From Enterobacter cloacae (lineage in GTDB: Bacteria > Pseudomonadota > Gammaproteobacteria > Enterobacterales > Enterobacteriaceae), in contig AP022133.1 of assembly GCA_014169315.1 (NCBI GenBank), forward strand, positions 2,418,001 through 2,482,000: a stretch of 64,000 bases of DNA. The letters run 5' to 3'. This document shows, piece by piece, positions 16,034 through 28,000 of this stretch. Within the stretch, counting starts at the first letter, position 1. Each line of letters begins with the position of its first letter. A program made the translations under genes and the position numbers. The notes under the pieces were generated by a model that saw only the letters and a list, made by a program, of their open reading frames with translations, was not told the origin of the DNA and made no database searches.

Positions 16034-19000
16034 TTAAAAGATTTTGGCCGCATACAGGGCGACAACTTGCAGATCCAGCAGTTTGCTGCCGTCGATAAAG
16101 CCATCGCTCAGCAGAGGCGCAATTGACGGGTTGGTCAGATCAAACTTGAACGTCCACGTCGTCGGCGCGGTTTTGCCATTCCAGTTGAGTGCATCGACGA
16201 CCGCTTTCCCGTCAGTAAAGGACGGTGTGGTGGTGTTATTCCCCGACGCGATAGTCATAAACGTGGCGTTAGCGGCAAGGGTGATCCCGGTCGCGGTCGT
16301 CAGTTGCAGAACCAGTTCGTTGTAGGTAAGACTTTTGAAGTAACCCAACTGGGCAGGATTGATATCCAGCGTCAGCGTCTGTGTTTTGGCGTCGCTGTGA
16401 TCGAGCATGAAGGTCTGCCACGCGGTGCTTTGCATGCCGCCATCGACATAGATGCCATTCAGCAGCGGTGTCTGCGCCAGCACGCCGCGCACCTGGCGCG
16501 CCAGCTCATCGTCGGACAGAGCGGTATAACGTAGGGTAATGATCACATCCGAGAGTTGGCCAAAATCAAAACGGTTGGTATCGAGCGGCATACTCAGCGT
16601 CCAGTCAGAAACCGCGCCGGTATTCTCAAAAGGCAGGTAACGGGGATCCTGGAAATCCAGCGTAAACAGCCCTGAATCATCGACACCACGTGAAACGGCA
16701 ATGCTCTGCCCGTGCGCCCAGTCTTGCCGTATGCCCTGCGGCACTTCGCCAACGGGCGACAGCAAATACTTCACTTCATCAATGTTGGCGGTGGTCGCAA
16801 TACTGTTTTTCGTCTGCGTCAAAACCGCTTTGATATTCTGATACGGCCCAATTACCGCCGGGATCGACAGCGAAATCGTGGTGATTTTTCGCGAGTAATG
16901 GCCCGGATAATCATAATCAAACAGCGCTTCGCTCAGCGAGAAAGAGCACGCCCCATCGCTCTTGAGCTTCAGTAATTGCTCCGGCGCAATCATCGCCAGC
17001 GAGATGGTTTTCTCAATTTCCAGGCTGCGCTTATCGCCGGTACGCCAGGCGGCTTCCATGCGATTAAGTGCCAGCCGTAAGCCTTCGCCCGCCGTCAACC
17101 CTTTGTGCAAACTGTCCCAGTAATCAAACGACAGGAAACTCTGGTTGCTGTCCGTTTCAAACTGATACGAGGCCTGTGCCTGCTGCGCCGCTTGCAGACC
17201 CAGTGCCCAGGTCTGGAAGTAGACCGCGCTCAGGCGGCCTGCCATCCACTGGTAGAGATCCTGGTTAGAGAATTTATCCTGCAAATAGCGCTCAATAACC
17301 TGGTTCTGCGCAATGCTTTTCTGCTGCACCGCCAGATCTTGCTGCGCCGACTGTAGTTGCAGATTCGCGGCAACAAGTTGCTGGGCAATGCTGTCACTGT
17401 CCGCCTGCGCGATTTGTTTCTGCAAACTCCACTCCTGGCTGCGGCGTTCGTACCCGCCCATCGTGGCAGCCCGCTGCGAAATAAAGCTACTGATCTCCGC
17501 GCCGATCTCGAACACTCCCGACGAGGCATTCACCGCCGAACCCAGTTGCACGCCGCCATAGGTCATGGCAAACGGCGAGCCGACTTGCGGCACGGCATAG
17601 GCGATGGTCGCCGCCGTCTTGCTAATGCTGCCCAGGATGTTGGCCGCCAGTGCGGCGGCGGTGGCATCCAGGCTGGTCTGCTCATAGCCACTTAACCCGT
17701 TGTTGAGCATATCGGTATAGTACGTCAGACGACTGGCCGCGCCCGTTTGCGACGCCGTCAGCGACAGGATGTTCGCCTGAATCTCACTGATGCGTTCCGT
17801 TTTAATGCTGATATTCATCTCCAGGATTTGGCCTTCCTGGTTATTACGCAGCGCTGCCAGTGCTTCGGCATCATTTTTTTCCAGTACGGATAACAACGCA
17901 CTACCCAGTTCAATCAGGATATTGCACAGGTTCTGTGCCGCGCCAATCGCTGAAGTAAAGCGATACGGTGTCAACTGCACACTGGATGACGCCCCCGTCA
18001 TCACGTTGTTCCCCGCCGCTGCCGCTCGTACCAGATCCAGCGGATTGAGCGGTGGCTGGAACAGCGCCAGTGAGCGGTAAACACCATCAATGTTCAGCGA
18101 GTGGTTGATCTTGTACATCCGGTCTTCTGCGGTATCCCAGCGTTGCATCAGGTCACTGTTTTCCGGGACACAGAAGTAGACATACAGGTCGTTAAAGGCG
18201 TGTCCCAGCATCGGCGTCGTCGAACCGGAACCGCCTGGAATGAAGTTCTCCAGGTCGATCAAAAACTGCGGGATACCATCAGGATATTTCGCTTTTATTT
18301 CTTCGAAATTCAACACGATGCCATCACCCGCACACTCGCCCACCAGCTGTGGGCGGGGGCCCAGCAGATCGTAGGCATAGACATACAACATATAGGCACC
18401 GGTGATCGATTCCCACGAATCCTGGATAAACAACTGGTCGCCCCACGCCAGCAGGTTGTCGATGTACTGCATCAGGGTCGATTTTTCAAAGGCACCGATG
18501 CGTAAGCGCGCAATGGCAAACGGATCAAAGGGATCGTCGTTATACACTTTGACCGCCGGATTACTGTCCGACAGCATCTCCTGCAGGCTTTGCAGGGTAT
18601 GGTTACGGAACGGGCGGAAGTTCCAGAAATGGCTGGCCGGGGCACTCAGCTGGTAATTGAGCAGGATATTGCGCACCATCAGTAACTGGTCTGTCGTCAA
18701 TGTGGGATCGGCACTTTGCAGGAAACTCAGACTGGTGGTGGCCGTAAATGTCGGATTGACTTCCCCTGAAGCATTGAGGATTGGCGACGCGGGTGGGCGT
18801 GGGTTTTGTTTGAGTTGCGTAATAATGGTGTCGGCTTGCGGTAACGCAATCGCCTGCTCCGTCTCGTCCACGATCGTGGCGGCGGTCACAAACTGTTCCG
18901 CCTCTGTCGGGTTGAAGACATATTGTAGCCACGTCTGCGCTTCCTGGAATTGCTGGTTAGTATTCAGACCGGCGGCCACCAGCATGGGGATATGGTAAAA

Positions 19001-22000
19001 AATTTCCCAGAAATACTGGCCATACAGGCCGTCAAAATCGACCTGTGTGGCATCCAGCGCACTGGGCCAGTTCAGGCCGGTCGTCGACGGGGTAAATCGT
19101 TCAAACGGCAGCACCGGTAGCACCGGGATCTGCTGAATTTTTAAATTCAGCAAGCTATCCACGCCGCCCACAAACAGCGCGCGGCTGATTTTGCTGATCG
19201 CACTGGTCGACAATCGGGTCACGTTAAAATGGAAGTCACCGGTAGTGGTGTAGCCCACGGCTGCACCGTGATTCTGGTAAGTCAGCACAATCGCTTTCGG
19301 TGCCTGCGCAAGGGTCCGGTAAATACCGGCAATCTGGCTCTGAGTAATCGTTCCCGACAGCAGCAAGTTACCCAGACAAAGCTGCACGTTGGCACCGGTC
19401 AAATGCTCCATATCGATGCGCCCGTTAGGGTCAATCAGTGGCGGCATGGTTTGCAGCGCGACATAAATTTGTTGCGATACTGCGTAAGTGATTTTATCGC
19501 TGATAAACGCATCGTCGAAAATCACCGGATAGTTTCGTAGCGCATTCAGAATGTATTGATACTGGGCATCCGTCAGCCCCATGTTGAGTAATATGGCCTG
19601 TAGATAAGCCACCGTCACACCGGCAGCCAGCCGACCGTCTTTCACCAGGTTGTACTGCGTCAGAATGGTGTAAATTTGCCGTGATAAGACCGCGTTGATG
19701 CTACCGGGCGAAGTGCCCTGATAGGTCATAATCGCAAACGTCGGCTCAATCAGCGGATCCCCCACCGTCAGCCCTTCGGCAAAGCTGGAAAATGCTGGCT
19801 GCCCCTTGTCGCCGTTTTCCGGTGATAGCAGGAAGATCTCATCCTGCACAAAGAACAGGAACCAACCGGGTTGGGTACCTACTGGCACGACTTTCGTGCA
19901 GTTTCCGGCAATGGTTCCGAACAGTTCGCTCCCTTCCAGATGGTCGAACAACACCTGCTGCACCGCCGAAAATTGCAGTGGGCTGAACGCGCCATACGCC
20001 GTGATCCCCGACAGTACGCTATACAGATCCAGCGTCGCCATCGCCTGTGGTAACACATTGCCGGTCGCATCAATCACCTTCGCCGCCTGTAACGCCTGGT
20101 ATATTTGCAGGCTCTGCGTGGCAGAAATTCCGCTGCCAATAAACGAATTACCATTGACTGCGCTGGCCTTACTGCCAACGGTCAGGCCAACGGTACCTGG
20201 TACATTGCGATTGTCGGTAATGGGTTGGCTGCGATGGGTGACCTGCAGCACATCGCCTGAGCTCTGAATCTCGGCATGAATCAGCGATAATGGCGTTTTA
20301 GCGATATAGGGATCGGCCAGCAGCAACTCCTGGCGCTGGACCAGCACATCACCTTCCAGACTGAGGTTCAGCACGGCAACCGGGCGCAGATTCATATTGC
20401 CGGACAGTTGCCCCATGACCATTCGATTGTGATCTTCTGCGCGGTCGCGCAGGTTGAGCCAGAAACTGCTCGCACTGGGATCGCTGGTCGGTGACGAGGG
20501 GTTTTTCGTCACCCAAATATCCCCTGTATCCAGCACATTGGGGCCATACATCACCACCAGCCGCTCGGCCTCGGCCTTAAACGGAGGCGGTTCCACGTAG
20601 TTTGTCGCATCCACATTAAAGGCAAAGACCTTGTTCCAGCAGGTCGCCGCCATATCAAACAGGCCATCAAACATGGCGTTATTCATCAGCGCAATATTGC
20701 GGGTATCATCCGAACGGAACAGCACCACATCCTGATCAACCAGCGTCTGCGGTTGTACCCATTTTCCCTCCTGATTCAGAAAGGAATACATCACCGACGC
20801 GGTATAGGTAACGCTGTTGGTGGTGGTGACTTCGCTGGGTGAACCGGAAACCGAAGAGGTATTGTTTTTCTTGATCTCATTCCAGAACAGGAAAGGACGG
20901 CTGAAGGCATATACCAGCGTACAGTTCGCCGAATTGATCGTCAGATCGATTTTCTCCCACGGCGTCCACGGCATATTTTCCGTTTGCTGGCAGTAATAGA
21001 AGGTGTAAGGCGCAGTTTTGCTGCGTGACAACAGATAGATCCTGTTGCTGTCATTAATTTTGGTTCGGTAGGCATCGACCGGTTTTAACTCGGCCACCTC
21101 GGAAAAACTGTTGATATAGGTGGTGAACGCCGCGCCCACATACGCCTTGTTAACATCCGACTGTTGCAGGCTTTGCACCAGCGCCGTGAACTGTGGCGTC
21201 GTGTTTTTGCGCAAGCTGGGGATCAGATAATTTTCCGGATAGACAAAAATCTCACGGTTCGCCTGCCAGACACGGTAGTTCATCATCCATTCCCACCACG
21301 GATCCTGGATCTGTGTCAGATCCAGCACCCCCGGTTCCAGCTGTAAACGGCAACGCTGCAAATAGAGTTGGGCGGCATTCAACGCTTCCACAATGTAGGA
21401 AATGGTGGTGGCCGCCCCCATTTCGACATCGGTCAGCAAGAACTCATAGACATTGCGGGCGGTTTTGATGGTCGGATCATCGCTATTAAGCTGCGACAGC
21501 ACCAACGACAGCAGGGCATCACGCAGATGCACCGCCAAATCACCGGACAGCGGCGTCCAGACGCTCTCCCACTGGGTACCATAGATACTGGCGGTTTTGG
21601 CCAGCACGGCGGCGGCACTCTGGCTCCACGTCGCCCAGTTCCCCTTCGCCGGTAACGCCGCCACATTCACCATCGATTGCATAAAACCGGGATTCGCGCC
21701 AAGACGGCTCATCACATCGATGCAGGTTTGTAGGCGGTTCAGTTGTAACGTGACCACCGTCACCGCCTGCAGCGGCCCGCTCAACAGCGACGCCACCACG
21801 ACGGGATCCCATCCGGTCGCTTTTTGCAGCACCAGTAAACTCGTGTCACTGGCTGCCCCCGTCGACACCAACTGGATATACAGCAACAGGTTTTGCTGCA
21901 AATCCCCGTGGCTTTGCATCATCTGCTGCACCTGCCAGATATTGCTGATGGCCTCCCAGCCCAGTACCGCGAAATTTGTCGGTAATTGATAAGCCGCCGG

Positions 22001-24289
22001 GCAAACCGCCACATTCGCCAGCGTCGTATCGGCAAGATTCAGGCTCTGCGCCAGTACCAGCCAGCGTGAAACCCATTTCAGCACCGTCTGCACATAGCTG
22101 GCATATTCCGGCGTTTTGCCATCACTCTGTGCCGCCAGAAATGCCGTTTCCCAGTCGGTGGCCCCCGCAGGCAACGCCACCGCCGCCACCGCCATCGACA
22201 TCGCGGTAGTGGCCAGAGGATTGTTGACACCAAACAGCACCGCCACCTGCGCAGTGATATCGCTGCCGGTTGAAGCCGTACCTGCCGGTACCGTTACCCA
22301 CAGCCCCTGCTGCCACACCGTGGTGTTATCCGGCTGATACAGCGGATTGACGTACACACTGGCAACACCATTAATAAAGTAATCAAGCTGGTACACCGAC
22401 AAACCGGCCTGGTTCAGCCACTGGACTTTCCCGACCAGCGCGGCAATCTCCTGCACGCCCGGCGTGGCAGGTGTTGCCACGCCAGCCAGTTTCAACAATA
22501 GCAGATAACGACTCATGGGCAGTTGCAGCGTACGGCTGAGTAGCGCATGGCGATATAAGTCCGACAGCGTTTGTACGGTCAGTGTTTGTTGCGCGTTCTC
22601 ACCCACCAGTGCAAGACCCAGCGCATTGGCATCACTCAGGCTAATGCCCAGCCCCGGCAGGACACGGTTGATGGCATGGATATCTTCCGCCGCGGATGAA
22701 CCCGGCGTCCAGGTCAGTGGCGTATCGGTATACCCTGTATTCAGTGGGTTGCCGGAGGGATGATACGGTGCGTTGCTGGCGAGGATCGCCGGGGAGTTGA
22801 ACAACCGGTCGAACTGCGGGCCCGCCTCGTCAGCGCCCTGCCCGTAGGTTTTAATCGGCCCGGCCAGTGAACAGGCCGTGGGCAGATCCAGCCCTAACCG
22901 ATCGGCGATCGCCAACAGTTGTTGCAGCGCGATCAGGCTATCATCGCTGATGACAGGCATATTACCGCCCTGCACACAACGTAGCGCCCAGTCGACCTCG
23001 GCTGCTGGGTTACCCAGTTGCGTTGCCAGACGCTGCAAACGGTTGATGCTATCCAGCGCCGTGGCCGTCAGATTATCCAGCTGCGCGGGCTTACCCGCTG
23101 GCTGACTCAGCGCGACCCATTTGCCGCCCAGCCCCTGGTTAAGGAAAAAGTTAACCTGCAAGCCCGCCTGCTGTTCCGTCGCGGATAAGTCCTGCTCCAA
23201 CAGTGTCAGCATCTGCGCATAGTTCATCCAGGTGCTGGCCATAAACGTGTCGGCCACGCTGAGCGTGCTGATATCACTGACATTGTAGTAAGGCGCGATC
23301 TCGGCGGCTACCGTCAGCGCGGTCGTCACAATGCGCTGCTGATCGGCAGACAACCCCAGCGTTTGAGCGGCAACGGTGCTGGCTGCCGCACTCCATGCCG
23401 ACAAGACCTGACCGTAACTGCAACCCAGTTTATCGAGCAACACCCGGATCTGATCCAGTGGGGCGTTAAAAGGCAGCGCCTGTGGGTACACCAGTGTGGT
23501 GGCCAGTTGTTCCAGCACACCCTGACCAGTGACCAATTCGGCGCGGACGGTCAGGCGCTCGTTAACGATTTGCAGATAAGGTACGGCATCATTGGCCGCG
23601 CCACAGTCGAGCGGGATAGTCCAGATATCCGGGCGACGCGCTGTAAAGAGAAAAGCGTCATCAATCGTGGCGCGGTTCGGCGTGGTAACGTACTGGTCGA
23701 TGATACGCAGCAGATCGACCAGATACGCCGCCGGGCCAAAGATCGAGCGACACTCCGGACAGTTGCAATAGTCAAGTGAGCCGAACATATCCTGGTAGCT
23801 GGGCAGATTCTGGAAGGTTTCCTTCAGCTCGGGGCTCACGGTGTCCATCGCGGAATAACGGTAAAACGGGGAAGCCACCGTGCCGCTCACCGAGGCCCAT
23901 AAGTGCATGGCGCTGTTACGTACACCCACCGCGCGCTGGTGCATCTCCGTGGCCTCTGCGGCGCTCATGCCCAGTGATTGCGCATGCGTCTGCACAAATG
24001 TCTGCAGCGGTATGCGTGCCAGCTGGTTTGCACAGACTATGCCACGACTTATCAGCCCCTGTGCAACATTGACATCCGGATGCAGGTTGAGCAAACGTTG
24101 CCAGGTTTTCAGCTCGGTGACTTTCGTGGCAATCCCGTCGTCATCAAGCCCCGTGGCAGCCAGTTGCTCCCGCAGCGCCGACATATCATCCGGATGGTGG
24201 AATTTCACCTGCCGGACATCAAACTCTGGGTTCGCTTCATACAGGGCCTTAAGTGCGTGGTCCTGAATCCGGATTGTTGTGTGTGTCAT
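16034..24289 (-). CDS. Tc toxin A subunit (TcdA/TcA-type), 2751 aa
   Basis: The pore-forming, receptor-binding subunit that would form the pentameric injection channel of a Tc complex. The N-terminal region has the hallmark LDYCNCPECRSIFGPAAYLVDLLR near residue 175. Next come a long alpha-helical shell region, a central neuraminidase-like/receptor-binding beta region, and long coiled-coil helices near 2250-2450 (LQSAQQDLAVQQKSIAQNQVIERYL). The TcB-binding C-terminus has FSLSEALFDYDYPGHYSRKI. The frame is intact and the length is normal for a single-chain TcA. It starts 60 bp after the TcB-TcC gene. No lysis or holin gene for release is present in the operon. Confidence 0.92.
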   Translation of the reverse strand: MTHTTIRIQDHALKALYEANPEFDVRQVKFHHPDDMSALREQLAATGLDDDGIATKVTELKTWQRLLNLHPDVNVAQGLISRGIVCANQLARIPLQTFVQTHAQSLGMSAAEATEMHQRAVGVRNSAMHLWASVSGTVASPFYRYSAMDTVSPELKETFQNLPSYQDMFGSLDYCNCPECRSIFGPAAYLVDLLRIIDQYVTTPNRATIDDAFLFTARRPDIWTIPLDCGAANDAVPYLQIVNERLTVRAELVTGQGVLEQLATTLVYPQALPFNAPLDQIRVLLDKLGCSYGQVLSAWSAAASTVAAQTLGLSADQQRIVTTALTVAAEIAPYYNVSDISTLSVADTFMASTWMNYAQMLTLLEQDLSATEQQAGLQVNFFLNQGLGGKWVALSQPAGKPAQLDNLTATALDSINRLQRLATQLGNPAAEVDWALRCVQGGNMPVISDDSLIALQQLLAIADRLGLDLPTACSLAGPIKTYGQGADEAGPQFDRLFNSPAILASNAPYHPSGNPLNTGYTDTPLTWTPGSSAAEDIHAINRVLPGLGISLSDANALGLALVGENAQQTLTVQTLSDLYRHALLSRTLQLPMSRYLLLLKLAGVATPATPGVQEIAALVGKVQWLNQAGLSVYQLDYFINGVASVYVNPLYQPDNTTVWQQGLWVTVPAGTASTGSDITAQVAVLFGVNNPLATTAMSMAVAAVALPAGATDWETAFLAAQSDGKTPEYASYVQTVLKWVSRWLVLAQSLNLADTTLANVAVCPAAYQLPTNFAVLGWEAISNIWQVQQMMQSHGDLQQNLLLYIQLVSTGAASDTSLLVLQKATGWDPVVVASLLSGPLQAVTVVTLQLNRLQTCIDVMSRLGANPGFMQSMVNVAALPAKGNWATWSQSAAAVLAKTASIYGTQWESVWTPLSGDLAVHLRDALLSLVLSQLNSDDPTIKTARNVYEFLLTDVEMGAATTISYIVEALNAAQLYLQRCRLQLEPGVLDLTQIQDPWWEWMMNYRVWQANREIFVYPENYLIPSLRKNTTPQFTALVQSLQQSDVNKAYVGAAFTTYINSFSEVAELKPVDAYRTKINDSNRIYLLSRSKTAPYTFYYCQQTENMPWTPWEKIDLTINSANCTLVYAFSRPFLFWNEIKKNNTSSVSGSPSEVTTTNSVTYTASVMYSFLNQEGKWVQPQTLVDQDVVLFRSDDTRNIALMNNAMFDGLFDMAATCWNKVFAFNVDATNYVEPPPFKAEAERLVVMYGPNVLDTGDIWVTKNPSSPTSDPSASSFWLNLRDRAEDHNRMVMGQLSGNMNLRPVAVLNLSLEGDVLVQRQELLLADPYIAKTPLSLIHAEIQSSGDVLQVTHRSQPITDNRNVPGTVGLTVGSKASAVNGNSFIGSGISATQSLQIYQALQAAKVIDATGNVLPQAMATLDLYSVLSGITAYGAFSPLQFSAVQQVLFDHLEGSELFGTIAGNCTKVVPVGTQPGWFLFFVQDEIFLLSPENGDKGQPAFSSFAEGLTVGDPLIEPTFAIMTYQGTSPGSINAVLSRQIYTILTQYNLVKDGRLAAGVTVAYLQAILLNMGLTDAQYQYILNALRNYPVIFDDAFISDKITYAVSQQIYVALQTMPPLIDPNGRIDMEHLTGANVQLCLGNLLLSGTITQSQIAGIYRTLAQAPKAIVLTYQNHGAAVGYTTTGDFHFNVTRLSTSAISKISRALFVGGVDSLLNLKIQQIPVLPVLPFERFTPSTTGLNWPSALDATQVDFDGLYGQYFWEIFYHIPMLVAAGLNTNQQFQEAQTWLQYVFNPTEAEQFVTAATIVDETEQAIALPQADTIITQLKQNPRPPASPILNASGEVNPTFTATTSLSFLQSADPTLTTDQLLMVRNILLNYQLSAPASHFWNFRPFRNHTLQSLQEMLSDSNPAVKVYNDDPFDPFAIARLRIGAFEKSTLMQYIDNLLAWGDQLFIQDSWESITGAYMLYVYAYDLLGPRPQLVGECAGDGIVLNFEEIKAKYPDGIPQFLIDLENFIPGGSGSTTPMLGHAFNDLYVYFCVPENSDLMQRWDTAEDRMYKINHSLNIDGVYRSLALFQPPLNPLDLVRAAAAGNNVMTGASSSVQLTPYRFTSAIGAAQNLCNILIELGSALLSVLEKNDAEALAALRNNQEGQILEMNISIKTERISEIQANILSLTASQTGAASRLTYYTDMLNNGLSGYEQTSLDATAAALAANILGSISKTAATIAYAVPQVGSPFAMTYGGVQLGSAVNASSGVFEIGAEISSFISQRAATMGGYERRSQEWSLQKQIAQADSDSIAQQLVAANLQLQSAQQDLAVQQKSIAQNQVIERYLQDKFSNQDLYQWMAGRLSAVYFQTWALGLQAAQQAQASYQFETDSNQSFLSFDYWDSLHKGLTAGEGLRLALNRMEAAWRTGDKRSLEIEKTISLAMIAPEQLLKLKSDGACSFSLSEALFDYDYPGHYSRKITTISLSIPAVIGPYQNIKAVLTQTKNSIATTANIDEVKYLLSPVGEVPQGIRQDWAHGQSIAVSRGVDDSGLFTLDFQDPRYLPFENTGAVSDWTLSMPLDTNRFDFGQLSDVIITLRYTALSDDELARQVRGVLAQTPLLNGIYVDGGMQSTAWQTFMLDHSDAKTQTLTLDINPAQLGYFKSLTYNELVLQLTTATGITLAANATFMTIASGNNTTTPSFTDGKAVVDALNWNGKTAPTTWTFKFDLTNPSIAPLLSDGFIDGSKLLDLQVVALYAAKIF

Positions 24290-24352
24290 GTAACACTCCC
24301 GTTATGTGATTCGGGGAAACATTCAATTAACCCATTGCATCAATGGTAATTA

Positions 24353-25051
24353 TTGGATAGACGAGACGATCATTTTGCCGTTGTACCACTTGAGATATTC
24401 GGCCTCGAACTGGGGTAACAGCACCCGGAACTTGTCGCTGTCATTGCCCGACGCCAGCATATGCATCAATTCATGCTGACCCGGTCCATAGACGCTTTCT
24501 TTGGCGCTACGTTGGGTCAACATCAGGTTAGGGGTCTGGTTGGCGTATTGCGGCCGGACGGCTTTATACAGAATGTGATGGACTTCAGCGGGGCGGCCGC
24601 TGATGGCTTTTAAATGGTCATTCAGGCTGGACACTGTATCGACATCAAGCTCCTGAAAGAACGATGTCGTCTTACTGCGCATCACCGAGTACAACGGGAT
24701 CTGCCGTTTTCCCCCGGTGTATTCATCCATGTTTTCGCGCCACTGCTCACCCAGCAGATCGTTGAACTGAAAATGCAGCGGTTTGCTCGCCTCCAGAGCC
24801 AGATGGATATCCGTGATAGTGCTGGCACTGAGCTTACTGCTACTGCCTCCCTTCACGTCATAGGCGATGCGATCGGCAAGGTCGGTATAGGTTTTCACCA
24901 CACTGGTCGTGGGCTCCCCGAAGTGATCGAGGATACTGGCTAAGTCTGTATCAGTCGTTGAATAGCTGGCGATATGTTTCACATCCCACTCGAAAGCGTT
25001 ACTGACGACCACGACCTTCGCGCTTTTGGCTTTTTGCGCGCGCGTCATCAC
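24353..25051 (-). other. C-terminal effector region of TcC, putative nuclease, 233 aa
   Basis: This is the part following the RHS core DADGR, which in TcC proteins is the released toxic enzyme and varies between strains. Near the end it has AEVHHILYKAVRPQYANQT followed by NLMLTQRS and GPGQHELMH. The E-V-H-H start and later Asn and His residues resemble His-Me-finger (HNH/endonuclease VII-like) toxin domains. The assignment is by motif only; no ADP-ribosyltransferase or deaminase motif is seen. Confidence 0.5.
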
Positions 25052-28000
25052 CCTGCCATCGGCGTCCATATGGGTAACCGGATTGCCGAGAACAAAGGCA
25101 TACAGATTCAGGCCATCGACGGTCCCTGCCGGATCGGGATTCAGCCAGCGCCCTAGCCAGGGCGCGTAGTAGCGGGCACCGTAGTAGTAGAGACCGGAAC
25201 TGTCATCACGCTCCTTGCCGCAGTAGCGGTACACCTTACGCTGCACCTCAGCCTGATTCGCTCCGGCAATAATTGCCGTACCGCCATAGGGAAAATACTC
25301 TTCGTAGCTGATAAGTCGGGCCGCTTGATCATATTCGCAGGCCACGGAGCTCAGATTGTCTGTCATCTGAAAACGCATCAGCCGTGTGCCCGCTTCTGCG
25401 CCGATCGCGCAATACTGCATAATCAGCACGCAAACCGCACCATCCATAACGCGCAGCATTTGCCGGGCCTGCGTGATGGTTTGCTTACCCTGTGCATCGA
25501 CGCTGATATTACGCCTGATCTGATAATTACCCAGGTAAACACTCTCTTCGATCAGCGTGACTGCGCCCCCTGCGGCCATCCGCTCGCTCACCTTTCTTGT
25601 GCGCTGTTCATGGCTGTCATAGAGATAGTAATCGCAGTCATTCAGCTCATCCGGACGCTCAATAATGCAGGCGCTGACCAGGTTGTTACAGCAGTTCCAG
25701 TCCAGCGTGACGGTGTTATTGATCGCCAGTTCACGCAGGTTACCTGCCGCATCGACCACGACATTTTTCAGCCGATTGCTGTTATCTTCCACCGGCATCT
25801 CCCGATGCCACGTCGCAGAAGCTGCAACATGCTGTTTGCCGATCAGGTTGCCGGCATCATCGTACTGATAGGTCACCTGGTAATTTTCCAGCTTGTCGGC
25901 ATCGTTTACCGCGGGTAGCTGGCTGAAACGGGACTGCTTGAAATCCCCGGCGCTACTGTTGTTTTTCCAGGTATTACCCGTAATAGCAGGATGTTGCCTG
26001 CCGTTTGCCGAGATCAGCCGGTAGATCGCGTCATAGGTGTAATCCGCCAGCGGATCCACCTGCTGGTTATTATTGAAAATCGTGGCGCAGGTGTTGTTGC
26101 GACTGCGGGTAATGTTACCCACCGGATCGTAGTTGTAACTCACATCCTGGAGGGTCTGTATCTGCGTGCCCGGGCGGGCGCTGTACAACCCGACTAAGCG
26201 TAAGGTGGTGGTCTCATAGGTGTAATCCGTGACCACGCCATTACCGAAGGCGACGCGGGTACGCTGACCATTGGCATCGTAGTCGATCTGTTGCACAACC
26301 GGCTGCGATGAGCCGTCACTCAGCGTCAGCTCCGTCTGTTCCAGTAATCCGCTGTCGTTATAGCGATGGGTGACGGTGCTGCCATCGGGTGTGCTTTCAC
26401 TCAGTAACAGTTGCAGCGCATTGTAGCGATAGCCACTGGTATAGATCTCACTCTCCAGCACTGGCGTCGTGTTCCAGTTAGTCGGGGTTTTGTAATCCGT
26501 GACCATCTGGCGGGAGTTTTGCAGTACTTCTCCCTGCAAATCATACTGATGATTAACGACGATGCCCGACAGATCGCAGAGCTGGTACAGCTGGCCGCGT
26601 AAATTGCGTTGTGGAAGCCGCGGCTGGGTTTCGCCGTAGGTGAAAATTTCCACCAGATTAAAATCGGCATACGACGTGATGGGCTGATCGTCGGCCAATT
26701 TACAGATGCGCAAAGCCGCGCGCCTTTTTAACCGGTCGTAGGAAATGAACTGGCAGTAGTTGCGGGCGCTCAGTGACCACATCTGGTTATCAAAGATATC
26801 GTCCAGATGGCGTTGCAGACCGGCATCCGCACTGTCGACGCAGGCAGGTTTTTGTTGCCCCATCGCGTAGCGGTAGCGGAAATTATAGTAATCGGTGCTC
26901 TGGGTTTGATTGGTTTGGTAAAGGCGCGGATCAATCGAAAGCAGCACGCGGTTCTGGATGTCCGTCTGCATGAAGGAGACGAGTTGACGCTGGTCGGCAT
27001 CGGTCTGGATCTCAAGACAGGTGTTCCCCACGCTGTCGATCACCTTAATGGCAGGCGTGTTATAGAACCGTGCGGCTTTAATCAGCGCATCTTTCTCATC
27101 TTTTTGTTGCTGTGTCGGATCTGCCGGGTAGTTGGCCATAAAGGCCAGATAATACGGTGCCTCCAGTACTGTATCGTCTTCGTCGTAGTGTGACTCATCC
27201 CAGGGCGTGAATTGTACCCGCGAGAAGAACCCTTTCGGGGTATCAATACGAATCGCCCGCAGCAGCGGATCATAGTGGGTCACCGTCGGCGGTGGCATTA
27301 TCCCGGCGTCAATCAAGGTTTGCTGTGATTCATAGCGCGGGGTATCACTCAGCCAGGGGAAATACTTCTCGCACACCTTGCCTTTGTTGTTGTAAACCGT
27401 TCGACCGCCGACGATCCAGCGATCGTTATCTTTGGTTTTGCTTTCCAGTTCACGCGCAAAACCATCGCTATAGTTCACCGCCAGCTTGCAGGAAAACGGC
27501 GATACGCCAGTGCAGGTCCGATAGTAATCATCGCGCAGCAGCACCACGGAACACGGTGGTTGCTGGCTCCGTTGCCATGCTGTCAGGTCGTAATAAAAAT
27601 AACTCGTCGCGCCCTGTAGATAGCGGGACGGATCCTGGGTGATGTCCGCAAACGACGCCGCAGGTGGCAACTGATACTCCGCTGGTTGCCCGTCAACGGC
27701 GTATAACCGCATCCCTCCCACCGGCGTACCGTCCTGCCAGCCAAACAGGGTGGTCACCACCACCTGCCCCAGCGGATCAAAAATGACCTGTGCGACATTG
27801 CCATTGCTGTCAATCAACTGGCAGGGTTGCAGGGTCATATAATCGATCACCGCCGTCTGCGTGTTGGCACGCTGATCAGGATCCACATTTTGTTCATCGA
27901 GATACTGGGTCGTACTGGTTACGGTGAGGCAATAAGGCTGGTCATAACTGACGGTGCTCTTCACAAAAAGCGACGATTGCGCATCAACAAAGGCATTTTC

